A stretch of 64,000 nt of DNA from Oscillospiraceae bacterium (lineage in GTDB: Bacteria; Bacillota; Clostridia; Oscillospirales; Acutalibacteraceae): NCBI GenBank assembly GCA_022650485.1, contig JALCPP010000006.1:1-64000 (forward strand), read 5' to 3'. The position numbers and the translations under genes were made by a program. The notes under the pieces are model-generated. The model was given only the letters and a program-made list of their open reading frames with translations, did no database searches and was not told the origin of the DNA. Positions 1 through 8,472 of this stretch are shown here, piece after piece (position 1 is the first letter of the stretch; each line of letters begins with the position of its first letter).

Positions 1-125
1 GGCGAAATGAATATAACCACCTTCGCCCGCACAGTTCTCTAAATAATTTGACGCCATCAGAATATGCATTGAAAATCTCAGGTGATTACTAACTTTCTAT
101 CTGGACGACTTTTGGGGGCAGGTCA
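1..125 (+). mobile_element. Right end of an IS3-family insertion sequence (cut by window edge)
   Basis: The first 125 bases hold the 3' end of an IS3-type transposase gene followed by a terminal inverted-repeat-like sequence. Positions 101-125 read towards the right end as a run containing CTTTTGGGGGCAGGTCA. Its complement begins TGACCTGCCCCC, the usual look of IS3-family termini. The rest of the element lies left of the window, so completeness and the target duplication cannot be judged. It sits just downstream of the terminator of the two tRNA genes. Confidence 0.8.
3..92 (+). CDS. IS3-family transposase (OrfB, rve integrase domain), C-terminal 29 residues
   Basis: Only the last 29 codons are inside the window. 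The frame reads EYNHLRPHSSLNNLTPSEYA near its start, which is the hallmark C-terminal block of IS3/IS150 OrfB transposases (family form YNxxRPHSSLxxLTPxEY). The stop TAA is at 90-92, nine bases before the terminal repeat, as expected for IS3 elements. OrfB carries the DDE catalytic core, which would be to the left. Whether the element is active cannot be told. Confidence 0.85.
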   Translation, partial: RNEYNHLRPHSSLNNLTPSEYALKISGDY

Positions 126-173
126 GTTTGCTCTGCTTCGGGGTATTGTCTTTTCAGCCAGTGTTTCGGGTAC

Positions 174-210
174 CACAAAACCCGCATGGTCTTAGCAACC
201 ATGCGGGTTT
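174..210 (-). terminator. Rho-independent terminator of the tRNA-Thr/tRNA-Tyr unit
   Basis: Perfect 12-bp stem (178-189 with 199-210) around a 9-base loop. On the minus strand it is followed by a short T run. It lies just downstream of tRNA-Tyr. Confidence 0.8.
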
Positions 211-215
211 ATGTT

Positions 216-300
216 TGGTGGGAGAAGATGGATTCGAACCATCGAAGCCGAAGGCAACAGATTTACAGTCTGCCCCATTTGACCGCTCTGGAATTCTCCC
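216..300 (-). tRNA. tRNA-Tyr (anticodon GTA)
   Basis: Minus-strand cloverleaf with 7-bp acceptor stem GGGAGAA/TTCTCCC (294-300 with 220-226), anticodon loop CTGTAAA with GTA, a long class II variable arm as expected for bacterial tRNA-Tyr, T-loop GGTTCGAATCC, discriminator A and an encoded CCA (216-218). Confidence 0.96.
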
Positions 301-347
301 ATGGATGGAGCCTTGTTGGAAAGCAATGCTCCTTAATTTATATAAAC

Positions 348-423
348 TGGAGCTGGCAATAGGACTCGAACCTACGACCTGCTGATTACAAATCAGCTGC
401 TCTACCAACTGAGCTACGCCAGC
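348..423 (-). tRNA. tRNA-Thr (anticodon TGT)
   Basis: Minus-strand cloverleaf starting GCTGGCG (417-423), D-arm TAGCTCAGTTGGTAGAGCA, anticodon loop TTTGTAA giving TGT (Thr), T-arm AGGTTCGAGTCC, acceptor 3' strand, discriminator T and an encoded CCA (348-350). Acceptor pairing has one G-A type mismatch at the inner end. It is 47 bases upstream of tRNA-Tyr and co-transcribed with it. Confidence 0.95.
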
Positions 424-443
424 ATTTTTTACAGCGCTTGATT

Positions 444-472
444 ATTATAACACTCCGATTTATCCATGTCAA
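444..472 (-). promoter_or_regulatory. Sigma-A promoter for the tRNA-Thr/tRNA-Tyr unit
   Basis: Perfect consensus on the minus strand: TTGACA (467-472), 17-base spacer, TATAAT (444-449). The predicted start lies a few bases before the mature tRNA-Thr 5' end at 423. Confidence 0.92.
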
Positions 473-579
473 GACTTTTTAGAAAAAGGCGCAAAACGCG
501 GAAAATTGGGGTTGTGAGGGCGGCCATGCAGACCGCAGCCGCATCACCGCCATGACTCCCCCATCATCCATTCGCTGCC

Positions 580-626
580 AAAAAGCGCAGGGACCATGCG
601 GTCTTCCGCGGTTTCCGCGCTTTTTA
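580..626 (-). terminator. Terminator downstream of the DUF362 gene
   Basis: Outer stem AAAAAGCGC/GCGCTTTTT with further pairing of GGACC/GGTCC-type arms inside. On the minus strand the descending arm ends in a T run. The 100 bases between this and the tRNA promoter show nothing recognisable. Confidence 0.6.
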
Positions 627-666
627 ATTTCCATATTATTACTATAATGCAACTGCTGTGACAGCT

Positions 667-1779
667 TTAAATTTTAATCAGTTCATATTCCCGGCTGCCA
701 AGCCCCAGCTTCACCGCGTGGTCAATCTGAACCTTCCAGTCTGTTGTGGGGTGAACATCGGTAAAATGGTCGTGGTGCGTATCCCCATGCTTTTCCAGCA
801 AACTGCCGGAAACGGCGATTTGACTGTTGACTGCCTTCGCACAGGCCAAATCCAGCGCCACAGGATCAAACGAAGCAAACATACCCACATCGGGAACAAT
901 CGGAATATCGTTTTCCGCATGGCAGTCACAGTACGGAGAAACGTCAACCACCAGGCTGATGTGGAACTGTGGGCGGCCATGCAGCACCGCGCAGGAGTAC
1001 TCCGCTATCTTTTTATCCAAAATATCATTGGATTCATCGGAAGCCGGAAGCACCGCATCCATCGGGCAGGCACCAATACATCTTCCGCAGCCGACGCACC
1101 TGCTGTGGTCAATCGAAGCTTTTTTATTTTCAATTGTAATGGCGCCGTGGGCGCAGTTCTTTCTGCAGGAGCCGCAGCCGACACACACTTCTTGATTCAC
1201 ATGGGGCTTTCCGCTGCTGTGCATTTCCATTTTTCCCGCACGTGAGCCGCAGCCCATGCCGATATTTTTCAGTGCGCCGCCAATGCCGGTCGCCTCGTGC
1301 CCTTTAAAATGAGTCAGCGAAATAATGATATCTGCATCCATAATCGCATGCCCGATTTTCGCTTCCTTCACATACTCCCCGTTTGCAACGGGAACCAGCG
1401 CTTCATCGGTTCCTTTCAGCCCGTCGGCAATCAGAACATGACACCCGGTAGAGAACGGAGAAAATCCGTTGGCATATGCGGAGTCTAAATGATCCAGCGC
1501 ATTTTTTCTGCCGCCGACATACAGCGTGTTGCAGTCGGTCAGAAATGGCTTTCCCCCCTGTTCACGAACAAAGTCGGCAACCACCTTGGCATAATTCGGC
1601 CGAAGAAACGCCAAGTTCCCCGGTTCCCCAAAATGGATTTTGATGGCCGCATACTTTCTATTAAAATCAATTTTGTCCATACCCGCCGTTTTGAGCAGCC
1701 TCTTCAGTTTCTGAAGAAGATTTTCATTCAAAGTTGTGTGCATATCGGTATAATATACTTTTGATGTTCCCATTTTCAA
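667..1779 (-). CDS. DUF362 domain protein with two [4Fe-4S] clusters
   Basis: 370 residues. An N-terminal DUF362 domain (about 1-185, with the block TLYVGGRKNALDHL and the motif THFKGH) is followed by a bacterial ferredoxin module. Two CxxCxxCxxxC motifs are at residues 199-209 and 228-238, each followed by the expected acidic/hydrophobic pattern, so two [4Fe-4S] clusters are predicted. A second part of the DUF362 fold follows to the C-terminus. Such proteins are cytoplasmic and their biochemical role is not established; a redox or iron-sulfur handling function is inference. The ribosome site GGAGG sits 7 bases before the ATG. It is monocistronic, with its own promoter and terminator. Confidence 0.9.
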   Translation of the reverse strand: MKMGTSKVYYTDMHTTLNENLLQKLKRLLKTAGMDKIDFNRKYAAIKIHFGEPGNLAFLRPNYAKVVADFVREQGGKPFLTDCNTLYVGGRKNALDHLDSAYANGFSPFSTGCHVLIADGLKGTDEALVPVANGEYVKEAKIGHAIMDADIIISLTHFKGHEATGIGGALKNIGMGCGSRAGKMEMHSSGKPHVNQEVCVGCGSCRKNCAHGAITIENKKASIDHSRCVGCGRCIGACPMDAVLPASDESNDILDKKIAEYSCAVLHGRPQFHISLVVDVSPYCDCHAENDIPIVPDVGMFASFDPVALDLACAKAVNSQIAVSGSLLEKHGDTHHDHFTDVHPTTDWKVQIDHAVKLGLGSREYELIKI

Positions 1780-1854
1780 TCCTCCACATTGGTTTTTCTG
1801 CGCGAAATTCCAGTCAAATTCCGGCTTGGTTCACCGTTTTGTTTCCTTCCTGCT

Positions 1855-1883
1855 ATTATACCATTGGTTCGGCGGGATGCAAA
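1855..1883 (-). promoter_or_regulatory. Promoter for the DUF362 gene
   Basis: Minus strand: TTTGCA (1878-1883), 17-base spacer, TATAAT (1855-1860), about 75 bases upstream of the ATG. The -10 is perfect and the -35 matches 4 of 6. Confidence 0.65.
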
Positions 1884-2583
1884 GCTCTTTCTATTTATTA
1901 TAAAAACTTCTTTTTTGTATGGCAGCGATTCATCCAACAACTGGCTTAAAATTGATAAAATTAACTAAAATTCGATTAGTTGTAATCGTAAATAAAGCCA
2001 CTGCGACAAATATTGTGCTGCAACCTTTACAAATAAAATTTATGTTGCTATGATGAAACCGATTGAAAAGCTTCTCTATGACTGCTTTTTAAGTAAACAG
2101 TAAAAATAATGATGGCAGGCGAAGGTGTATCTGAATCGATTTTAACTCTTTGATTAAAGACTAACTCCATGCGCGCTTACAATCCCCATGGAATTCATTT
2201 TAAACGTGTATGCCACGGTTGAAGCATCTCAATACGGCACTGCGCAGACGAAACCTATTTTCGCCCTTCACAGCGGGCATTGCAAATGATTTCAACTACA
2301 ATTTTATCTTTTAAAGTCATCGGTTTTCTCTCCTTTTCAAGTCATTATTCTGCGGGAGAACCCGATGCTTTTTGTTTTTGTTTATATTTTCACAATTATT
2401 TCACGTTAGAGGGGATGCCTATGAATAGGATATCGATGAGAAGCAACAGGTGGATGTTTTACCCGGGTACTTGGAATCCACGAAGGCTTGTCCATGCCAA
2501 AGTCACATCCGCTGCTTTTATGAATGCCTTTTCAAAGCGCATGAATCATTTTCTACCATAAAAAAAGTAAAGGAATCTGATCT
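1884..2583. other. 700-base intergenic stretch without a convincing gene
   Basis: AT-rich spacer before the ArsB-type transporter. A 21-codon minus-strand frame at 2255-2320 has a good ribosome site (AGGAGAG, 7 bases before ATG) and ends in TAG. A plus-strand ATG at 2421 is preceded by GAGGGG but the frame is not protein-like. Neither is supported by anything else. No RNA family was recognised. Confidence 0.5.
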
Positions 2584-3852
2584 ATGGAATTGATTACCTC
2601 TTTGACTGTATTCGTCATTGTCATTGCACTGGTCATGAGCGAAAAGGTAAACCGCACGATTGCCGCGCTGGCCGGCGCAAGTCTGATCTTACTGCTAAGA
2701 ATCATGACCTTTAACGAAGCGTTGTCTTACATTGACTTTAACACCCTGGGCGTTTTGGTCGGCATGATGATCATCGTCGGCATTGTAAAAGACACCGGTG
2801 TTTTTGAATACCTTGCCATTTTTTCGGCTAAGAAAGTAAAGGGCGACCCCTGGAAAATCATCCTCAGCCTCAGCCTGATTACAGCCGTTGTGTCAGGAAT
2901 TCTCGACAACGTCACCACCGTTCTGCTGATTGTGCCGATGACTTTTGTCATTACGGACACACTGGAACTGGACCCGATTGCCTTCTTGATTCCGGAAATT
3001 ATCGCCTCTAACCTGGGCGGCACGGCGACCCTGATCGGCGACCCGCCGAACATTATGATCGGCAGTGAGTCCGGCCTGGGTTTTCTGGATTTTGTGATGA
3101 ATTTAGGGCCGATTGTCGTCGTTATTTTTGCCGCTACCTTTTTCATCTTCCGGATTCTGTTTCGAAAACAGCTGCAGGTCAGTGAAGAAAAGAAACGGGA
3201 AATTCAGGCGTTTGACGAAAAGAAATCCATTAAAAACCTTGCCCTGCTTAAAAAATGTATTTTGGTACTAATCCTGGTTATTGCCGGGTTCTGCCTGCAC
3301 GAGCAGCTCCATTACCCTTCCGCGCTGGTCGCCCTGAGCGGAGCGGCGCTGTTGCTGCTGCTCAGCGGGGAAAGCGTGGATGAAGTCTTCACCAATGTAG
3401 AATGGCCGACCCTGTTTTTCTTCGGCGGTCTGTTCGTTCTTGTGGGCGCGCTGGAAAAAGTCGGATTTATCAACGACCTGGCTACCGTGATGGTTCATTT
3501 GACAAAGAACAATCTTCTTCTGACCGGAATTATCATCATCTGGTTTTCCGCGATTGCCTCGTCGGTTCTGGATAACATCCCCTTTGTTGCAACCCTGATT
3601 CCCCTCATCAAAGCCATGGGGGCACAGGGCGGCATGAACATTGCGCCCCTTTGGTGGGCCATTTCCCTTGGCGCCTGCCTGGGCGGCAACGGAACATTGA
3701 TCGGCGCTTCCGCAAACGTGATCGTATCCGGTCTTGCAGCAAAGCGAGGGTGCAAACTAACCTTTATGCGGTACCTGAAATATGGTCTACCCATGATGCT
3801 CCTATCAATTATTTTGTCAACCCTCTATCTTATTTTGTTTTATTTGCTATAA
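2584..3852 (+). CDS. ArsB/NhaD-type (ion transporter superfamily) membrane transporter
   Basis: 422 residues with about 11-12 hydrophobic segments, two related halves and a hydrophilic linker near 200-225. The repeat signatures are typical of the ArsB/NhaD/CitM (IT) superfamily: GTLGVLVGMMIIVG-like first-half text, SGILDNVTTVLL with SNLGGTATLIGDPPN, and in the second half SSVLDNIPFVATLIPL with GGNGTLIGASANVI. These two paired Asp-Asn/TLIGxxxN hairpins line the transport path. Substrate (an anion, arsenite or Na+/H+ exchange) cannot be assigned. The start has AAAGGA about 10 bases upstream. The next gene begins 15 bases downstream, suggesting an operon. Confidence 0.88.
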   Translation: MELITSLTVFVIVIALVMSEKVNRTIAALAGASLILLLRIMTFNEALSYIDFNTLGVLVGMMIIVGIVKDTGVFEYLAIFSAKKVKGDPWKIILSLSLITAVVSGILDNVTTVLLIVPMTFVITDTLELDPIAFLIPEIIASNLGGTATLIGDPPNIMIGSESGLGFLDFVMNLGPIVVVIFAATFFIFRILFRKQLQVSEEKKREIQAFDEKKSIKNLALLKKCILVLILVIAGFCLHEQLHYPSALVALSGAALLLLLSGESVDEVFTNVEWPTLFFFGGLFVLVGALEKVGFINDLATVMVHLTKNNLLLTGIIIIWFSAIASSVLDNIPFVATLIPLIKAMGAQGGMNIAPLWWAISLGACLGGNGTLIGASANVIVSGLAAKRGCKLTFMRYLKYGLPMMLLSIILSTLYLILFYLL

Positions 3853-3867
3853 TAGGAGGTGTAGGGG

Positions 3868-4326
3868 GTGCAATCCATGAATGGTATGTCTGCCAGCCAG
3901 GCAGAGATCGATATGACGCTGACACAGATGGGAGCCAATGTGACCAGCCTACATGGAATTATCAGTTTTATTCGCTTTCGTTTTGAACAGACGGAATTAT
4001 TCTATGTGTACAACATCAATGCAAAAGATCAATATTTTCTTCAGATGGTAAAGCCTTACCCTGCGGCGGCAGGACTGTTTTCACACCCGCAGGATGTAAT
4101 TCAGTATATTAAAAGCGATATAAAGCAGTTTAAAAACGCAAGCAACAGCAATGTATTCGGTGAATTTGTCACCGTCAATCAAAATCTTTACGATGCCGCT
4201 GCTAAAATCAAAGACGTCTTTATGTCTTACAACGTTCCCAAAGCCGAAATGTTGAAGCTCAAAGAAAAAGCTGAGGAAATTTCGGACCTTCTCAATAAAA
4301 TCAAAGATACCAGTTCTCCGCTCTAA
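3868..4326 (+). CDS. Conserved-looking protein of unknown function, 152 aa
   Basis: Starts with GTG, 8 bases after a perfect AGGAGG (3854-3859). The nearest ATG (3877) would be too far from it. No family was recognised. The protein is soluble, predicted largely helical, with a basic Lys-rich C-terminal heptad-like stretch (about 110-148) that could form a coiled coil. It is 15 bases downstream of the ArsB-type transporter and shares its terminator, so a linked role such as an accessory subunit is possible but not shown. Confidence 0.75.
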   Translation: MQSMNGMSASQAEIDMTLTQMGANVTSLHGIISFIRFRFEQTELFYVYNINAKDQYFLQMVKPYPAAAGLFSHPQDVIQYIKSDIKQFKNASNSNVFGEFVTVNQNLYDAAAKIKDVFMSYNVPKAEMLKLKEKAEEISDLLNKIKDTSSPL

Positions 4327-4450
4327 CAGGCCGGTGGTATCTGCAAAAATATTCCGGTTTGCACGGTGACGCCCGGCTCAGGCAACGCCTCATTTGAAAC
4401 CGGAACAGCCCGCAGCACGGCATACATATCAAAGTGCCGCATTATAAGAA

Positions 4451-4487
4451 AAGTCCCCCAAATCCAAACGATTTGGGGGACTTTTAC
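4451..4487 (+). terminator. Terminator after the ArsB-type operon
   Basis: Perfect 13-bp stem AAGTCCCCCAAAT/ATTTGGGGGACTT with a 7-base loop and a following T run. Being symmetrical with flanking A and T runs it could work in both directions. Confidence 0.9.
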
Positions 4488-4492
4488 AAACC

Positions 4493-4524
4493 ATGCCCGC
4501 CCGGCAGCTTCACCGGGCGGGCAT
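4493..4524 (-). terminator. Second strong hairpin, probable end of the ECF operon
   Basis: Perfect 12-bp GC-rich stem (4493-4504 with 4513-4524), 8-base loop. The T tract on the minus side is weak, so termination may depend on this and the neighbouring hairpin together. Confidence 0.65.
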
Positions 4525-4555
4525 ATTTATGTTCTGAAAAAAGGGGAAACAGCCG

Positions 4556-5122
4556 TTAAACCTTCGGAATAATGGTTTGAATTTTTTGCAGTCTGGGTGC
4601 CAAAAGGACAACGACAAACGGAGTAAGCGCGATGGGAACGACGTCCGCAATCCCAATCCAGATCACGCAGTACCAATAGCTGAGCCCGGAGAAGAAGGCA
4701 AGGGAGAAACTGGTGGTAAGAATCATCAGGCATCCAAACAGGATGGACCAAAACATGGATTTGCCGATAAATTCCTTCTTGTGATCCATGTACTCGTCCA
4801 GGGTCTTCTGTTTGAGCATAATCAGCGCAGGAAGCGCCGCGCTTAAACCGACCGTGATTCCGTCCGCCAGCAGTGTGTGGGGCGCGATGAAATACCCGCC
4901 CAGCAGGGACCAGACCAGCGTGCCGATATAGCCCGCAAAGAACCCCGTGACCGGTCCGAACAGAAAAGCGATGGTTACGGTTACAAACGCGAATGTTCTG
5001 AAATGGACCGCACCCGGAATCAGCGGGATCGGGCTTCCGTAAGCCCACAAAACCCCTGTGAACACCCCGAAAATTGCAAAAAAGATAATGTTGACAAATG
5101 AGAACTTCTTTTTAGCTGCCAT
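4556..5122 (-). CDS. ECF transporter S component (substrate-binding membrane subunit)
   Basis: 188 residues with about six hydrophobic segments, a short cytoplasmic basic N-terminus (MAAKKKFSF) and the general S-component layout. In this family the S subunit binds the small molecule and topples in the membrane when engaged by EcfT. It is the last gene of the riboswitch-controlled operon, 11 bases after the amidohydrolase gene. The specific S family was not recognised. From the riboswitch and the phosphoribosyltransferase upstream a purine-like ligand is inferred. RBS AAGGAGAG. Confidence 0.8.
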   Translation of the reverse strand: MAAKKKFSFVNIIFFAIFGVFTGVLWAYGSPIPLIPGAVHFRTFAFVTVTIAFLFGPVTGFFAGYIGTLVWSLLGGYFIAPHTLLADGITVGLSAALPALIMLKQKTLDEYMDHKKEFIGKSMFWSILFGCLMILTTSFSLAFFSGLSYWYCVIWIGIADVVPIALTPFVVVLLAPRLQKIQTIIPKV

Positions 5123-5133
5123 GACTACTCTCC

Positions 5134-5913
5134 TTAATAATTTGTTTTTAGAAATGCCGCAAAAATATTGTGAAGCTCCTCAACCGCATAGTCGAGCAGC
5201 TTTCTGCCTTTTTCCGCCGTGGCGTAAGTGGGCGCGCCGATCACGCCGCTGTGTGTTACGTCTTTGGTTTTCCACCCGGCGGTATAGGGCCCGAGGATGG
5301 TGACATAGTCGTTGTCCCGCAGACACTCAACCGGATCCTCATCCACCGCAAGTTCCATGTGAACGGTTTCCGGACGGATGGCGAGCATCAGCGATGTTTC
5401 CAGTTCGCACGCATGAAACACACCGTATTTTCCAGACTGTTTCAAACCCTTCAGTCCCTTGTCCCAGAACGGTGTAAACCACCAGTCAAAAACAAAAACA
5501 TCCAGCCCAAGGTCAATTCTCAGGTCACGGCTGATCATGTTCAGCATGTCCGTATTTCCGCCGTGGCTGTTAAAAAGCACCAGTTTACGAAATCCGCTTT
5601 TCGCAATTGCAGAAGCGAGGTCGTGTAAAAGCGAGTAATAGGTTTGTGTCCCGAAGGTCATTGTGCCGGGAAAGCCCATGTGTTCATTGCTTTTTCCCAC
5701 AAAAAGCTGCGGGGCAAAGATCAGGTTTCCCTCGTCAAAATTCTGTTTTTTTACAATCAAATCAATCAGTGAGGAAAGAATGATGGAGTCTGTTCCCACA
5801 GGCAGATGGGCTCCGTGCTGCTCCGTCGCGCCCGTTGGAAGCAATACAATTGTCTTGGACTTGTCAAGCCCCGCAATTTCATCCCTGGTCAGATTTTCCC
5901 ATTTAGCGATCAT
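5134..5913 (-). CDS. Creatininase-family metal-dependent amidohydrolase
   Basis: 259 residues, the usual length. Family metal-site motifs are in order: GATEQHGAHLPVGTD (about 28-42), NSHGGN (115-120) and HACELETS (167-174), giving the Glu/His/Asp set that binds two divalent ions. Known members hydrolyse cyclic or linear amides (creatinine, formamidopyrimidines in archaea, mycofactocin precursor). Its position inside an ECF uptake operon under a purine riboswitch suggests it processes the imported compound; this is inference. RBS AGGAGAA before ATG; 18 bases after ecfT. Confidence 0.88.
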   Translation of the reverse strand: MIAKWENLTRDEIAGLDKSKTIVLLPTGATEQHGAHLPVGTDSIILSSLIDLIVKKQNFDEGNLIFAPQLFVGKSNEHMGFPGTMTFGTQTYYSLLHDLASAIAKSGFRKLVLFNSHGGNTDMLNMISRDLRIDLGLDVFVFDWWFTPFWDKGLKGLKQSGKYGVFHACELETSLMLAIRPETVHMELAVDEDPVECLRDNDYVTILGPYTAGWKTKDVTHSGVIGAPTYATAEKGRKLLDYAVEELHNIFAAFLKTNY

Positions 5914-5931
5914 CCCTGCATTCTCCTTTTT

Positions 5932-6750
5932 TTACGATAGTTTGATATAAAACATCATTTGCAAAACAATTGCCACAACGGTGGAAAACACCGTTACGGC
6001 GGTAAACGCCAGGTCCCTCCAGGTGGGTCGAATCACCTTGTAGGAAGAACGCTTCACTTTAAAATTAAGCTTGTAATAATGCATGGCAAGCGAAATACTG
6101 TGCCCTTTTCCCAGCACACGGAATAAAAGCGGAAGGGATACAATCACGTAGTTTTTCATTTTGGCAAACGCGCCGCATTTTTCCACTTCCAGCCCGCGGG
6201 AGCTCTGCGCTTCCATAATCGTGCTGAACTCCTTAATAATCATCGGGATAATCTGAAAGACAAGACCAACCCCGAACGCAACGGAATACGGCACCTTCCA
6301 GGAACGCAGGCCAGAGATAATCTGGCTGAAATTTGTCGACAAAATCACCGTGTAAAAAACGGAAATCATTAAAAACACCCGCATGTCAAACACGGCGCCT
6401 TTGTAAAGGTCGAACCATTCCAGGCTGAACAGATACGTTCCGCCGAACAGGGGAAACGTACTGCGGAAAATAACGGGGCCGTCATTTCGCGTGAACGCGC
6501 CCAGAACCAGCCACAAAAGAAAAATAAACAGCAAAAGCACTTTGACTTTTGCCGCAAGAACGGCAATGTATTTTCCAATGTGACTGCTGACCCAGATAAC
6601 CAGGAACACCAGAAACAGGAATAAAAGCGACACGCCGCTCATGACAAAAGACGTGAGAACAGAAATTACAATAAAAAAGAAAAATTTTGTTCTGGGGTCC
6701 AGCCGATGCAGAAACGAATCCAGTTCTACATACTGTAAAAAGTCATTCAT
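5932..6750 (-). CDS. ECF transporter transmembrane component EcfT (CbiQ family)
   Basis: 272 residues, CbiQ/EcfT family: four to five membrane segments and two cytoplasmic coupling helices. The first coupling motif is clear (SSRGLEVEK, about residues 182-190, family Ala-Arg-Gly). The second is weaker (SLAMHYYK), so one ATPase contact is diverged. EcfT links the S component to the ATPases. RBS GGAGGA precedes the start. It lies between the ATPase gene (22 bases) and the amidohydrolase gene (18 bases). Confidence 0.85.
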   Translation of the reverse strand: MNDFLQYVELDSFLHRLDPRTKFFFFIVISVLTSFVMSGVSLLFLFLVFLVIWVSSHIGKYIAVLAAKVKVLLLFIFLLWLVLGAFTRNDGPVIFRSTFPLFGGTYLFSLEWFDLYKGAVFDMRVFLMISVFYTVILSTNFSQIISGLRSWKVPYSVAFGVGLVFQIIPMIIKEFSTIMEAQSSRGLEVEKCGAFAKMKNYVIVSLPLLFRVLGKGHSISLAMHYYKLNFKVKRSSYKVIRPTWRDLAFTAVTVFSTVVAIVLQMMFYIKLS

Positions 6751-6772
6751 TCATGATCCTCCAATTACCGCA

Positions 6773-8437
6773 TCAGGACAATGTGCGGGAAATTCTGCCG
6801 GCAGCTTCCTGTACAAAGGAGTCGACATCGCAGCAAATTTCAGGGAAACCGAAGTACTTTGACAAAAGCACCACAGGCGGCAGCGATATGTTGATTTTTT
6901 TGAAAAGGTCGTCGCGCTCTGCCATGGACTTCGTGGAAGAATACGCCAGCTTCACGCCGTTATTCAAGACAAGAATGCGGTCTGAAACCCCGAAAACCAG
7001 CGGAATCTCATGGCTGATCAGGATAACTGTTTTGCCCTTTTTCGCCAGGTACCGGATAATCTGCTCCAGCTGGCTCTTAATATTTAAGTCCATGCCCAGT
7101 GTCGGCTCATCAAGGATGACAACCTCTGCGCTGGAAAAAAGGACGGAAAGGATGGTCAGCAAATGCTTTCTGCCCATGGAAAGATTGAGCGGAAGCTCTT
7201 CCTTCTCCTCGAGCAAGCCGTACCGTTTCAGGACATCGAGCGCTTTTTCCTCTGAAAATTTAACACCCTGAGCGCGTGCGCAGAAAGTCAGCTCTTTATA
7301 TACCGACTCTTCAAACAGCATATGCTCCGGATTCTGAAAAACAAGAATGATGTCACGGCTGATCTGTGCAACCGATTTTCCCGCGGTTTCAATCCCTTTG
7401 TAGCGCACCGTTCCCTCGGTGGGGCGGTAAAGTCCGTTCAGGTGCTTGACAAATGTGGTCTTTCCGGAACCGTTCTGGCCAATGATGGAAATGACTTTCC
7501 CGGGTTCAAATCCGGCGCTTACATCCATCAGGGCATGGAATCCGTCCTGAAAGGTTTTGCAGATTCCTTTCGCCTCCAGAACATCCCCGCTGTCATCCCG
7601 CGGCGTTTCCGGAACAGGGGACCTTGTTGCCGCCGGAAGGAAGCGCCCCAGAACACGTTTTGCGCCCTCTACGGTGTCGAACAGCGGAAGGTCCTCTATG
7701 TTTTCCGCAAGCCTGCGGTAAATTTCAACTTCCTGCGGGATGGTCACGCCCAGCGTTTTCTGGATTTCGAAGTTTTTGAAGAATTCCTCTTTCGTTCCGT
7801 TAAATACGACACGGCCGTCCGCAAGCCCGACGACATGGTCGACAATGCCGGAAAACCAGTCGAGGTTATTGTCCACAATCACGGTGGTCTGTCCGGTTTC
7901 CCTGAGCTGGTCCAGAATTGACTGAACCATTCTCTTTCCCTCGGGGTCCAGGGAACTGACGGGTTCGTCCATAATCAGGATATCGGGGTGCATCGCCAGC
8001 ACAGAGGCAATGCAGACCGCCTGACGCTGCCCGCCGGACAGCGTCGCGACCGAACGCCGCCGCAGATGCTGGATGTTGAGAAGGTCCAGCACATACTCCA
8101 CGCGCTCCGCGATTTTTCCGCTGTCCATGCCCATGTTTTCAATTCCGAATGAAATCGCGTCTTCCACGCCGTAGCCGAACAGCTGGTTTTCCGGGGACTG
8201 GCTGACAACGGAAACATTGACGTCCGTTCCCACGTCAATACTTCCCTTATAGACGCCCATCGGCATCAAATCCGGGATAACACCGCTGAGGATATTAATC
8301 AGCGTCGTTTTCCCGCATCCGCTCGGCCCGACAATGGCGGTTACCTGCGCCGGCTGAATTTCAAAGCTGACGTCTTTGAGAACCGCTTTCGCATTCTTAC
8401 TGTATTGATAGCTGATATTTTTAATTGAGAAGCTCAA
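6773..8437 (-). CDS. Fused ECF ATPase with two ABC nucleotide-binding domains
   Basis: 554 residues, two ABC ATPases in one chain, replacing separate EcfA and EcfA'. NBD1: Walker A GPSGCGKT (37-44), signature LSGGQ (133-137), Walker B ILIMDEP (153-159). NBD2: Walker A GQNGSGKT (320-327), Walker B VILDEPT (about 440-446), but its signature is LSMGRKH (419-425) instead of LSGGQ, so one composite ATP site may be impaired. The linker (about 265-290) is Pro-rich. It energises uptake through EcfT. Start is TTG at 8437, eight bases after AGGAGA. It follows the phosphoribosyltransferase gene by 35 bases. Confidence 0.9.
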   Translation of the reverse strand: MSFSIKNISYQYSKNAKAVLKDVSFEIQPAQVTAIVGPSGCGKTTLINILSGVIPDLMPMGVYKGSIDVGTDVNVSVVSQSPENQLFGYGVEDAISFGIENMGMDSGKIAERVEYVLDLLNIQHLRRRSVATLSGGQRQAVCIASVLAMHPDILIMDEPVSSLDPEGKRMVQSILDQLRETGQTTVIVDNNLDWFSGIVDHVVGLADGRVVFNGTKEEFFKNFEIQKTLGVTIPQEVEIYRRLAENIEDLPLFDTVEGAKRVLGRFLPAATRSPVPETPRDDSGDVLEAKGICKTFQDGFHALMDVSAGFEPGKVISIIGQNGSGKTTFVKHLNGLYRPTEGTVRYKGIETAGKSVAQISRDIILVFQNPEHMLFEESVYKELTFCARAQGVKFSEEKALDVLKRYGLLEEKEELPLNLSMGRKHLLTILSVLFSSAEVVILDEPTLGMDLNIKSQLEQIIRYLAKKGKTVILISHEIPLVFGVSDRILVLNNGVKLAYSSTKSMAERDDLFKKINISLPPVVLLSKYFGFPEICCDVDSFVQEAAGRISRTLS

Positions 8438-8472
8438 ATTCTTTATCTCCTATCGTAAATCACACGGACGCT

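Noticed and set aside
1-69. Minus-strand open frame running off the left edge
   Set aside because: The plus strand codes a clear IS3 transposase C-terminus over the same bases, and the minus frame has no ribosome site.
128-408. Open frames across the tRNA genes on both strands
   Set aside because: They overlap two well-supported tRNA genes and their terminator.
2280-2561. Plus-strand 93-codon frame before the ArsB-type gene
   Set aside because: Poor composition, no family, first half lacks a ribosome site; only an internal ATG at 2421 has one.
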